Source of the DNA: Ga0077555 sp031406575
GTDB taxonomy: Bacteria > Pseudomonadota > Alphaproteobacteria > Rhizobiales > Hyphomicrobiaceae
DNA length: 64,000 nt
Direction: 5' to 3'
NCBI GenBank assembly: GCA_031406575.1
Contig: JANOHP010000181.1
Span: forward strand, 8,399-72,398
Made by a program: the position numbers and the translations under genes. A model generated the notes under the pieces. It searched no databases. It was not told the origin of the DNA and saw nothing but the letters and a program-made list of their open reading frames with translations. Positions 24,214-32,437 of the stretch are shown here, in pieces (positions within the stretch are counted from its first letter, which is position 1; each line of letters opens with the position of its first letter).

Positions 24214-25827
24214 GTGACACAATTTACTGATCTCGGCCTCGCTGCGCCTCTCCTCAAGGCGCTGGAGGGCGAAGGCTATACGACGCCGACTCCGATCCAG
24301 GCAAAAGCCATCCCGATCGTCATGACCGGCGCCGACCTGCTCGGCATTGCGCAGACCGGCACCGGCAAAACGGCCGCCTTCGCGCTGCCGATCCTGCATC
24401 GCCTCGCCGCCGACCGTCGCCCTGCGCCCCGCAAGGGCTGCCGCGTCCTGGTGCTGTCGCCGACGCGCGAACTGGCCTCCCAGATCGCAGAAAGCTTCCG
24501 CACGTATGGTCGCCATCTGCAACTCTCCGTCGCAGTCGTGTACGGCGGCGTCGCGCACCGTCCCCAAATCCAGGCGCTCTCCCACGGCGTCGACGTGCTC
24601 GTGGCGACCCCCGGCCGCCTGCTCGATCATATGCAAGAGCGCAACGCCGACATCAAAGGTACCGAAATACTGGTGCTCGACGAAGCCGACCAGATGCTCG
24701 ATCTGGGCTTCGTGAAGCCGATCCGTCGCATTGTCGGCGGTCTGTCCGCACGCCGGCAGACCTTGTTCTTCTCCGCCACCATGCCGCACGAAATTGCCGC
24801 GTTGGCCGGTGAGTTCCTGCGCGATCCCATCAAAGTCGCGGTGACGCCGGTGGCCTCGACCGTCGACCGGGTGAACCAGCGCGTCATTCACGTCGAAGCG
24901 CCCAAGAAGCGCGCCCTGCTGGCCGAGTTGTTCACCGATCCCGCCATGTCGCGCACGCTCGTCTTCACGCGCACCAAGCGTGGCGCCGACAAGGTGGCCC
25001 AACATCTGGACGCGGCCGGCATTCGTGTCGCCGCCATTCACGGCAACAAGAGCCAGAAGCAGCGCGAGCATGCGCTCGACCTCTTCCGCAACGCCAAGTT
25101 GCGCGTCCTGGTCGCGACCGACATTGCGGCCCGTGGTATCGACATCGACAACGTCTCGCACGTCGTCAATTTCGAGCTGCCCGAGGTGCCCGAGTCCTAC
25201 GTGCATCGCATCGGGCGGACGGCCCGCGCCGGCGCCGAAGGCAGCGCCATCTCGCTGTGCGCCAACGACGAGCGCGATCTGCTGCGGCGCATCGAGCGCC
25301 TCACCCGCCAAACCATTGCGTCCGAAGATCGCCTGCGCGATCCGGGCCTGACTGCCGACAGCGGCCCCGTCGATCGTCCCCGCAGCGAACGTGGCGGCGA
25401 CCGTCGCGGCAACGGCAACGGTGGACGCCCGGCTTCTGGTCGCGGCGAACGCACCGACAGCCGTCCTGCACGCGCGCCTTCGGGTGACCGTCCGCGCGCA
25501 CCGTCTGGTGATCGGCGCCACGCAGCGGCACCCGCCCGTGACGGCGCCCCGCGTGATGGTGGCCGTGATCGGCCCGCGTCGAGTGAAGGTCGTGACCGGC
25601 CCGCAGCCCGCGATTTCCGTGATCGGGCTCCTCCTCGCGACGCCAATCGCGATCAACGCCCCACTCGTGCGGACGATCAGCGCGGCACGCCCCGTCCGGC
25701 GTCGGCGGATCGTCCGGTCCGCGACCGCCCCATGCGCCCCGAAAGTGGCCGCAACCGTGGCCCCGGTGCGCCGCGCAGCAACGGCGATCGCGATCGTTCC
25801 GCACCGTCGCGCGGTTCGTGGCGCTGA
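24214..25827 (+). CDS. DEAD-box ATP-dependent RNA helicase, RhlE-like
   Basis: An RNA helicase that remodels RNA in ribosome assembly or mRNA decay. GTG 24214 (VTQFTDLGLAAPLL) is taken as start because it opens the canonical Q-motif region; the frame is open to 24052. The 537-residue protein has motif I AQTGTGKT, Ia PTRELASQ, II DEAD, III SAT, and VI HRIGRTAR. After about residue 375 comes a disordered tail rich in Arg, Asp, Gly and Pro with many RD and DRP repeats, typical of RNA-binding tails in this family. A terminator overlapping the galE end follows. Confidence 0.93.
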   Translation: MTQFTDLGLAAPLLKALEGEGYTTPTPIQAKAIPIVMTGADLLGIAQTGTGKTAAFALPILHRLAADRRPAPRKGCRVLVLSPTRELASQIAESFRTYGRHLQLSVAVVYGGVAHRPQIQALSHGVDVLVATPGRLLDHMQERNADIKGTEILVLDEADQMLDLGFVKPIRRIVGGLSARRQTLFFSATMPHEIAALAGEFLRDPIKVAVTPVASTVDRVNQRVIHVEAPKKRALLAELFTDPAMSRTLVFTRTKRGADKVAQHLDAAGIRVAAIHGNKSQKQREHALDLFRNAKLRVLVATDIAARGIDIDNVSHVVNFELPEVPESYVHRIGRTARAGAEGSAISLCANDERDLLRRIERLTRQTIASEDRLRDPGLTADSGPVDRPRSERGGDRRGNGNGGRPASGRGERTDSRPARAPSGDRPRAPSGDRRHAAAPARDGAPRDGGRDRPASSEGRDRPAARDFRDRAPPRDANRDQRPTRADDQRGTPRPASADRPVRDRPMRPESGRNRGPGAPRSNGDRDRSAPSRGSWR

Positions 25828-25858
25828 ACTGCCCCCTGCGCTGAGCGCGTGATGTTTT

Positions 25859-25888
25859 GGCGGGTGGCGTTCAGCCGCCCGCCTTTTT
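25859..25888 (+). terminator. Rho-independent terminator after the helicase gene
   Basis: A stem GGCGGGTGGC/GCCGCCCGCC (one G-U pair) with loop GTTCA ends in TTTTTC. It overlaps the last codons of the convergent galE gene. Confidence 0.75.
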
Positions 25889-26866
25889 CATGGCATCGAC
25901 TTTCGCTTCCCAGGCCAGCGCCTGGGCGACGATTGCGTCGAGACTGTCGTGTTGCGGCGTCCAGCCCAACTCACGCCGAATTTTGTCCGACGCAGCGACA
26001 ATGGCGGGTGGATCGCCCGGCCGACGCGGTGAATGGCGAACCGCGAACGATATCCCCGACACGCGCTTCACCGCCTCGATTACTTCGAGCACGGAATAGC
26101 CCTTCGAATATCCGCAGTTGTAGACGTCGGATTGGCCTCCGCGCCGCAAATGCTCGAGTGCTGCCACATGCGCGCGCGCCAAATCCTTCACGTGAATGTA
26201 ATCGCGAATGCAGGTGCCGTCCGGCGTCGGGTAGTCGGTGCCGAACACCTCCATCGAGGGCCGTTTACCCAATGCCGCTTCACAGGCAACCTTGATCAGG
26301 TGGGTGGCCTTTGGCGTCGATTGTCCCGACCGCCCATCGGGATCGGCGCCAGCGACGTTGAAATAGCGCAGCGCCACATATCGCATGGGGTGAGCCACCG
26401 CCGTGTCGCGCAGCATGATCTCTGTCATCAGTTTCGACGATCCGTAGGGCGACATCGGTAGCAGTGCCGCATCCTCCGACACTGGATTGTCTTTGGGCGC
26501 GCCGTAAACCGCCGCCGTCGAAGAAAAGATGAAGTGCGGGCTGCCGCATTCGACGGCAACGGCCATCAGCGACCGCGACTTCACCGTATTGTTGAGATAA
26601 TAGCCGAGCGGATCGGCCACAGACTCCGGTACCACGATCGAGCCGGCAAAGTGGATGATCGCCTCGACTGTGTGCTCCTGCAACAGGGCGCGCACGAGGG
26701 GCACATCACCGACATCGCCTTCGATGAGCTTGGCCGCCGACGGCACCGCCCATCGAAAGCCTGTGGACAGATTGTCCAGCACGACGACGCGCTCGCCGGC
26801 ATCGATCAGCTCGAGTACCATGTGGCTGCCGATGTAGCCGGCGCCGCCGGTCACCAATATGGTCAT
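25871..26866 (-). CDS. galE: UDP-glucose 4-epimerase
   Basis: Interconverts UDP-glucose and UDP-galactose using tightly bound NAD, feeding polysaccharide and lipopolysaccharide synthesis. The 331-residue protein begins with the Rossmann motif ILVTGGAGYIGSHM and has the catalytic Ser-Tyr-Lys set in SSTAAVYG and YGSSK, plus the family stretch DGTCIRDYIHVKDLA. It is divergent from galU, 158 bp away, which makes its substrate, so the two probably act in one pathway. Confidence 0.96.
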   Translation of the reverse strand: MTILVTGGAGYIGSHMVLELIDAGERVVVLDNLSTGFRWAVPSAAKLIEGDVGDVPLVRALLQEHTVEAIIHFAGSIVVPESVADPLGYYLNNTVKSRSLMAVAVECGSPHFIFSSTAAVYGAPKDNPVSEDAALLPMSPYGSSKLMTEIMLRDTAVAHPMRYVALRYFNVAGADPDGRSGQSTPKATHLIKVACEAALGKRPSMEVFGTDYPTPDGTCIRDYIHVKDLARAHVAALEHLRRGGQSDVYNCGYSKGYSVLEVIEAVKRVSGISFAVRHSPRRPGDPPAIVAASDKIRRELGWTPQHDSLDAIVAQALAWEAKVDAMKKAGG

Positions 26867-27024
26867 ACGATCCTCGGAGAGAAACTGCGGCTGGGAAGAT
26901 GTGGAACGAAACAGGTTCGCACGGCTTTCATACGCCAGGATGCTGAATTATCGCCAGATCAACGCGCACGGTTTAGTTTCGATCCGCACCCGACCGTTCA
27001 CAATCCCCGTTTCCGGAGCATCTC

Positions 27025-27909
27025 ATGGCCCGCGACCCCCGACCGATCCGTAAAGCCGTGTTTCCGGTGGCGGGGCTCGGCACACGCTTTTTGCCAGCCA
27101 CCAAGGCCATGCCCAAGGAAATGCTGACCGTCGTCGACCGGCCCGTGATCCAGCACGTCGTCGACGAGGCGCGCGCCGCCGGCATCGAGCATTTCATTTT
27201 CGTCACGGGCCGCAACAAGGGCATGATCGAGGATCATTTCGATATCCAGTTCGAGCTCGACAAGACGTTGGCCGAGCGCGGCAAGACAGCCGAACTGGAA
27301 GCACTCGCCCGCGATCTTCCCGGTGCGGGTCGAACGAGCTTTACCCGACAACAGGTGCCGCTGGGTCTGGGCCACGCCGTGTGGTGCGCCCGCGACATCG
27401 TCGGCGATGAACCCTTCGCGCTGCTGTTGCCCGACATGCTGCATCACGGTGCCAGCCCGTGCCTCGCCGATATGATCGCGGCCTACGAACAGCATGGTGG
27501 CAACCACATTGCCGTTGCTCCCGTGCCGGACGATCAGACGCATCTTTACGGCATCGTCGGTGTCACCGACCGCGATGCCAAGGTGTCGCCCATCGAGAGC
27601 ATGATCGAAAAGCCCGCGCGCGGCACGGCCCCGTCGAACCTGCACATCACCGGGCGCTATATTCTGCAGCCAGAAATTTTCGATCTGCTCGCCCGGCAGG
27701 AGCGCGGCGCGGGGGGCGAAATCCAACTCACCGACTCGATGCTGCGCCTGCACAAAGACGTGCGGCAGCCGTTCTACGCCGTGCGCTTCGACGGCACGAT
27801 CTATGACTGCGGCTCCAAGATCGGATTCCTCGCTGCCAACGTCGCCTATGCGCTGGAGCGCGACGATCTGGGGCCGGCCCTGCGCGAGGAACTGCGCCGT
27901 CTACTCTGA
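27025..27909 (+). CDS. galU: UTP-glucose-1-phosphate uridylyltransferase
   Basis: Makes UDP-glucose from UTP and glucose-1-phosphate in the cytoplasm. The 294-residue protein has the nucleotide-binding signature AVFPVAGLGTRFLPATKAMP near the N-terminus, then KEMLTVVDRPVIQHVVDEA and FVTGRNKGMIEDHFD, all typical of bacterial GalU. It is divergently arranged with galE. Its last 9 bp overlap the end of the convergent MFS gene. Confidence 0.97.
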   Translation: MARDPRPIRKAVFPVAGLGTRFLPATKAMPKEMLTVVDRPVIQHVVDEARAAGIEHFIFVTGRNKGMIEDHFDIQFELDKTLAERGKTAELEALARDLPGAGRTSFTRQQVPLGLGHAVWCARDIVGDEPFALLLPDMLHHGASPCLADMIAAYEQHGGNHIAVAPVPDDQTHLYGIVGVTDRDAKVSPIESMIEKPARGTAPSNLHITGRYILQPEIFDLLARQERGAGGEIQLTDSMLRLHKDVRQPFYAVRFDGTIYDCGSKIGFLAANVAYALERDDLGPALREELRRLL

Positions 27910-29205
27910 TGCGGCACGCGCGGCACGCTGTGCGAAATCTAGCCGCGCCACGTGCCGCAGTCGCACTGCGCCGACGATGAGCAGGGCCGCCACCGTCGAT
28001 AAAAATGCCAGCGAGCCGCCAATGCCCCCGCTCGCGTCGTGAATGAAGCCGATGATTACTGGGCCGCTCGCCCCGCCCACTTCGGCGGCGGAAAAGAACA
28101 TGCCGCTGGCGGTTGCCGCATGGCGCTCGCCGATGCCGGGCGTCTCGACCATCGTCAGCATCGCGACCGTCATCATCGACGAGCGCGCGATGCCCTGTAG
28201 CGCCAGGCCGGCAAACAGCACCGGCCCGTAGTCGGCGCGCAGCATCAGGCTCGCGATCAGCGCCACGATGAAGAGCCCCACCAGCATGCCATAGCGGCGC
28301 TCGCGCGTGGCGAGGCGCGGAATCGTCAGCGATCCCACGAGCCCCACCAGAGTCGGGATTGTCGCCCAATAGCCGGCCGCTGCTGCCGACATGCCCTTGT
28401 CGCGCAGCAGCTCGGGGAGCCAATTGTTGAGCCCGTGATTGAAGAGGAAGATACCAACACTGACGACCAACAGAATCTGCACGGCGGGCAATCGCAACAA
28501 CTGCCCCACCACCTCGCGTTGGGGCTGCCGTTTGGCGCCGGTCGATCCGGCCTCGCCCGCACGCATGGCGGGGCGCGATGCGATCAGCAGCCACACGATC
28601 CCCGCATACAGGGCGACGGCCGACCACACCCGCAGCACCGCGTGCCAGTCATCATTGAAGGCCGGCATCAGCACGGAATTGGTGAGCGACAGCGCCGTCA
28701 TCGAACCCACCGCCGGGCCGGTGATGTAAATGCCCATGGCGAGCCCCCGCTGTTGCCCGCGAAACCAGCGCTGCACCATCTTGGGCGCACCCGTCGAGAC
28801 GAGCGGCCCGCCCAATCCCAGCACGCTGACGGCCAAAAATAGCGACAGGTAATCGGGTGCCAAACTGCGCAACAGACCGGAGATCGAAATGAGCAATGCC
28901 GCCAACGCCAGCCCATGACGCACGCCGATACGATCCAGCAGCCCACCGGCAGGCACCGCCGCCACGATGAACACGAGCTGCCAGGCGCCGAAAATGAACC
29001 CCATTGACCCGTGGCTGATGCCCAAGTCGCGCGTGACGACCAAGACGAGCGGCGCGAGACTGACCGTCGTCATGCCGAACGTCGCGTAAATCAGCCACAC
29101 GCCGAACAACACCACCCAGCGATAGGGCGAGGGCGGCCCGGCGGGTGCAGCTGTCGATTCATCCTCGAGGGCGTGTGCAGCCAACTCCCAGATCCTCTCG
29201 TCCAA
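27901..29205 (-). CDS. Major facilitator superfamily transporter
   Basis: A 12-helix inner-membrane carrier of about 434 aa; substrate unknown. The MFS loop motif between helices 2 and 3 is seen as GGLLDRIGVRHGLA, and a long central loop near residue 210 (GAKRQPQREVVGQ) divides the two halves. The general look is of the anion/organic acid or cyanate-type (CynX-like) branch. The start is uncertain: TTG 29205 gives the longest form, with another TTG eight codons in; no ATG occurs before helix 1. Confidence 0.85.
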   Translation of the reverse strand: MDERIWELAAHALEDESTAAPAGPPSPYRWVVLFGVWLIYATFGMTTVSLAPLVLVVTRDLGISHGSMGFIFGAWQLVFIVAAVPAGGLLDRIGVRHGLALAALLISISGLLRSLAPDYLSLFLAVSVLGLGGPLVSTGAPKMVQRWFRGQQRGLAMGIYITGPAVGSMTALSLTNSVLMPAFNDDWHAVLRVWSAVALYAGIVWLLIASRPAMRAGEAGSTGAKRQPQREVVGQLLRLPAVQILLVVSVGIFLFNHGLNNWLPELLRDKGMSAAAAGYWATIPTLVGLVGSLTIPRLATRERRYGMLVGLFIVALIASLMLRADYGPVLFAGLALQGIARSSMMTVAMLTMVETPGIGERHAATASGMFFSAAEVGGASGPVIIGFIHDASGGIGGSLAFLSTVAALLIVGAVRLRHVARLDFAQRAARAASE

Positions 29206-29341
29206 AGCGAGCGGACCATAGTCTCACCCTCGCCGCCCGGCCAAGCGGCGTCGGGTCTCAGGCTGGGCCCGTCATGTGTGGACGGCGCGTTCTGGGCGCT
29301 TCAGTTGCCCACGTCGCAACCGCGCGCCGCGACGAGCGCCG

Positions 29342-29409
29342 GGACCCAGCGTAAGGAGCGCCCGAAGGGCACGATCGTGAGTGCTTCGCACGCTTCTTAC
29401 GCTGGGTCC
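29342..29409. repeat. Inverted repeat with 19-bp arms
   Basis: Arms 29342-29360 and 29391-29409 match at 18 of 19 positions (core GGACCCAGCGTAAG), with a G-U pair in plus-strand RNA. It lies in a 396-bp gap between two minus-strand genes that otherwise holds only the small palindrome at 29507. It looks like a mobile intergenic repeat unit rather than a terminator. Confidence 0.7.
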
Positions 29410-29506
29410 TGCATAACGTTCGGCCAGTGGCCTCACGTTTGCGGGATGACGGGAAGGAGAATTGCATCACCATGGGGTCGCAAGCATGGCGGTTCAATTG
29501 AAGCTT

Positions 29507-29535
29507 GTCACCCCGCGATTTATTCGCGGGATGAC
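29507..29535. repeat. REP-type palindrome GTCAYCCCGCGA
   Basis: A 12-bp stem with TTTAT loop; 11 of 12 positions pair, and the odd one forms G-U in minus-strand RNA. The same GTCATCCCG...CGGGATGAC pattern recurs at 34884-34978, so this is a dispersed palindromic repeat of the genome. Confidence 0.7.
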
Positions 29536-29601
29536 ATTATGAAGATTATCGTTTGGGCCTGGATGAATTGAACCACCTCCGTGTGTCCGAAACGGCCACG
29601 T

Positions 29602-30243
29602 TCACCCTGCCCGTACATACCGCTTGGTCAAAATCCGCAAGTGATCGCGGAAACGTGGGCGCAGGCGTTCGGTCCAGGGCGAATTGGCCGCCTTCTTCCA
29701 CGCATCGGAGCGTGGGACATCGGGCGACGCCAGATGATAGAGCGCGACATAGCGGTGGGTGCCGCCGCTCTCGCCTTCGGACATGAAGCGCCGCGCCGCC
29801 AACGTGCCCGGAACGGCCGCCAATGCGGGAATGTGCTCTTCATTGTACCATCTATTGAAGTCGGCCTCGATTTCGGGCGCGATATTCATCGTGTTGAGCA
29901 GCACCGCACCGGCACCCGAAGGTGCCGCTGTCGGTCCGGGACCAATCTGCGAGCCCTCGAATCGCAACAGGCGCGTGCACTTGGACGTCACGCGTTTCGA
30001 CCACACCGACAGATTCTCGTAGGCGATGGCGTTGTAGGCTTGGCTGCGCAGCACGCCGACGGTGTCGAGGTCGTAGGTCGCCACCGAATAGGTCGGTTTG
30101 TCGTCACCGATCCAACGCTCACAGGCGCCGAAGCCCGGCACGGCCTGGCGCTCGGGGATGTGCTCCAGGTCGTACCAGTCGTGGAATTCGTCGGCCTGCG
30201 CGGTCGAAAAATCGAATGCAGCGATCAGCAGTCCTTTGGTCAT
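29602..30243 (-). CDS. Dimeric alpha-beta barrel (EthD/DUF4286-like) protein
   Basis: A 213-residue protein with two repeats of a ferredoxin-like fold of the dimeric alpha-beta barrel class. Each repeat has the signature FHDWYDLEHIPERQAVPGF (first half) or FNRWYNEEHIPALAAVPGT (second half). Related proteins act on aromatic or ring-opened compounds, but the function here is unknown. ATG 30243 has GGGAGAG upstream; longer starts read into the next gene. It is the last gene of a same-strand block with an amidohydrolase, a lactonase and a molybdenum hydroxylase, suggesting a catabolic pathway. Confidence 0.75.
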   Translation of the reverse strand: MTKGLLIAAFDFSTAQADEFHDWYDLEHIPERQAVPGFGACERWIGDDKPTYSVATYDLDTVGVLRSQAYNAIAYENLSVWSKRVTSKCTRLLRFEGSQIGPGPTAAPSGAGAVLLNTMNIAPEIEADFNRWYNEEHIPALAAVPGTLAARRFMSEGESGGTHRYVALYHLASPDVPRSDAWKKAANSPWTERLRPRFRDHLRILTKRYVRAG

Positions 30244-30307
30244 GTCACTCTCCCTCGTGTGATTTTTTTCATGTGGTGCTGGTCGTCTCGGCGATGAGCC
30301 GGAAGTG

Positions 30308-31351
30308 TCACTCCAGCCGATACACCCGCCGCGCCGTGCCCGCATACATCGCGGCCTTCTCGCTGGCGGATGCCGACTTGGTGATGTGCTTGAACGCGTT
30401 CCACAGCGCCGCATAGCCGATGCCCATCTTGTCGACGGGGAAATTGCTCTCGAACGTGCAGCGCTCCGCCCCGAACAACTCGATGCACGGCTCGATCCAC
30501 GGGCGCCAGTAATCGGCCAACTGTTCCGATGAGGGAGGCGCTGGCAGCGTATTGTAATCGTAGGCTGCCAGTCGCATCATCATCCCGCCGAGCTTCATCG
30601 AGACGTTGGGGCAGGCCGCGATCTCGGGCAGATGCTCGAGCCATTGGGCGTGCACCTCTTTGATTTTGCCGGTGAACGGGCCGTACCCCAACGGCATGCC
30701 CGTGTGGTTCATGATGATGTTGGCATTGGGACACGCGCGCGACAGCGCCAGCATATCGGCGTGCTGGTGGTGATAAACGAGCGCATCGAGCGACAAGCCC
30801 ATTTTCGTGAGCCGATCGAGGCCTTCGCGGAAGTCGGCGCGCAAATAATGCTCGGGGCCCGCACCCTGGTGATTGTTGCCGATGATCGGGTCTTCGTGCC
30901 AGCCGGCGGAATTGCGCACGCCGCGAAACCGGCCGCGCCCCGCTTCGATTTCGGCGGCCAACACGGCCTCGACCCGCGCCCCCATCGACAAATCGGCATA
31001 GCCGACGATCCCTGCCGCCACGCGCGTCTTGCCCGGATATTTGGCGAGGCACTGCTCGGCGATTGCGGCAACGTACTCGACTTCGCCGACGGGCCGCATC
31101 TCCTCGGGGCCGCTGGTGCGGTACTTCTGGCGGCAATCGATGAAGACTGTGGCTACCACATTGTGGCCGCTGCCCGTGTCGGCGAGCATGTCTTCGAGGT
31201 TATAGCGGCCGCGATCCTCCCAAATGTGGTGGTGCGTATCGACAATCGCCAGATCGGGCTCGAGGATCGTTTCCTTCGGCGCGCGCGCCAACCAGTCTGC
31301 GCGCGGCGGCGTGATGCGTCCATAGGCGGTCGGTTGATTGGCGGTGCTCAT
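30308..31351 (-). CDS. Amidohydrolase family protein (lactonase-like)
   Basis: A TIM-barrel metal-dependent hydrolase of the amidohydrolase-2 family that includes 2-pyrone-4,6-dicarboxylate lactonase and sugar lactonases. The 347-residue protein has the HxH metal motif VDTHHHIWED near residue 40, a second site YHHQHADML, and NHTGMPLGYG and FESNFPVDK near the C-terminus. ATG 31351 has GGGAGG upstream. It follows the SMP-30 gene by 84 bp and precedes the DABB gene by 64 bp on the same strand. The substrate is unknown; a lactone or ring-fission product is a reasonable guess. Confidence 0.88.
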   Translation of the reverse strand: MSTANQPTAYGRITPPRADWLARAPKETILEPDLAIVDTHHHIWEDRGRYNLEDMLADTGSGHNVVATVFIDCRQKYRTSGPEEMRPVGEVEYVAAIAEQCLAKYPGKTRVAAGIVGYADLSMGARVEAVLAAEIEAGRGRFRGVRNSAGWHEDPIIGNNHQGAGPEHYLRADFREGLDRLTKMGLSLDALVYHHQHADMLALSRACPNANIIMNHTGMPLGYGPFTGKIKEVHAQWLEHLPEIAACPNVSMKLGGMMMRLAAYDYNTLPAPPSSEQLADYWRPWIEPCIELFGAERCTFESNFPVDKMGIGYAALWNAFKHITKSASASEKAAMYAGTARRVYRLE

Positions 31352-31435
31352 CGGTGCCTCCCATCTGAACCCTGACGATGACATGGATCGAAGCGGCGCT
31401 GCGATCCCCACGGCGTCCCGTCGGGTGCGCGACGA

Positions 31436-32341
31436 TCACCGCGCCCGCGTCCCATACCAGGGATGCGCATGGCCCGGCACTTTCACGCGCAGCGTGTAGA
31501 CCGAGGTGTGCGCGCAGCAGAACAGCGTGCGCATGTCCGGTCCACCGAACGCCATGTTCACTGCCTGCTCGGGCCATTCGATGATGCCGACGCGCGTGCC
31601 GTCCGGTTTGAACACCCAGATGCCGCCCGGCCCCGTGCAATAGACGCGGCCCTGGCTGTCCACCTTGACGCCATCGGGAATGCCCGGCCCCAAATCCTCG
31701 TTCATGTCGGCGAAGATGCTGCGGCCGACCAGACGGCCCGTAGCATCGAGGCGCAGTGCGTGCATGTATTGCGACGAGCGCGTGTTGGCGACGTAGATCG
31801 TGCGCTCATCGGGCGAAAACGCGAGGCCATTGGGATACTCGCAGTGCGCGAGCACGCTCAGCGCACCGTCTGGCGTCAGGCGGTAGACGCAGGCGCCGTC
31901 CCACAATTCGTCGATGCCCTCGGGACCGGGGATTTCGCGCTCGTGGTAGGGCACGCGCTTGTCGGGATCGGTGAAATAAAGCGTTCCGTTCGAGTGGCAG
32001 ATGACGTCGTTGGGGCGATTGAAGCGTTTGCCCTCGAAGCGATCGACGAGCACGCTGGCCGTGCCGTCGGCCGTCATCGCCGAGAGGCGACGGCCGTAAC
32101 CTTCGCAGTTGATGAGGCGGCCCTGCAGGTCGAATGTCGTGCCGTTGCCGCCTTCGGTGGTGCGCACGAGTTCGGCGGGTTTTCCCGGCGTCACGCGAAA
32201 CAGCTTATTCTGGCGGATGTCGACGAAGTACCAGAAGCCATCGGGGTGCCAGACGGGGCCTTCGGTGAAAATGAAACCCGTCGCCAGCCGTTCAGCCTGC
32301 GTCGTCTCGAGCACGTCGGGCAGATCATTGGCCGTTGGCAT
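31436..32341 (-). CDS. SMP-30/gluconolactonase family protein
   Basis: A six-bladed beta-propeller calcium or zinc lactonase opening sugar or other lactones. The 301-residue protein shows FTEGPVWHPDG near residue 25 (metal Glu), NRPNDVICHSNGTLYFTDP in the middle (metal Asn) and the conserved YPNGLAFSPDERTIYVANT. ATG 32341 with GGGGAGG upstream is chosen; a longer frame exists. It sits between the molybdenum hydroxylase and the amidohydrolase on the same strand. Confidence 0.92.
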   Translation of the reverse strand: MPTANDLPDVLETTQAERLATGFIFTEGPVWHPDGFWYFVDIRQNKLFRVTPGKPAELVRTTEGGNGTTFDLQGRLINCEGYGRRLSAMTADGTASVLVDRFEGKRFNRPNDVICHSNGTLYFTDPDKRVPYHEREIPGPEGIDELWDGACVYRLTPDGALSVLAHCEYPNGLAFSPDERTIYVANTRSSQYMHALRLDATGRLVGRSIFADMNEDLGPGIPDGVKVDSQGRVYCTGPGGIWVFKPDGTRVGIIEWPEQAVNMAFGGPDMRTLFCCAHTSVYTLRVKVPGHAHPWYGTRAR

Positions 32342-32437
32342 CGCGCACCTCCCCTTGATCTCGTCGTTTTCTCGCGTCGAGTTTAGCTCGATCGCGTCCT
32401 TCCGAAAGGGCAAAAGCGCGGGTGTGTGTCCTGCGCC

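Noticed and set aside
23986..25656. 556-codon open frame on the minus strand opposite the DEAD-box helicase
   Set aside because: It is the antisense shadow of the helicase in GC-rich DNA; its sequence is rich in Gly, Arg and His without any domain, while the plus frame has all helicase motifs.
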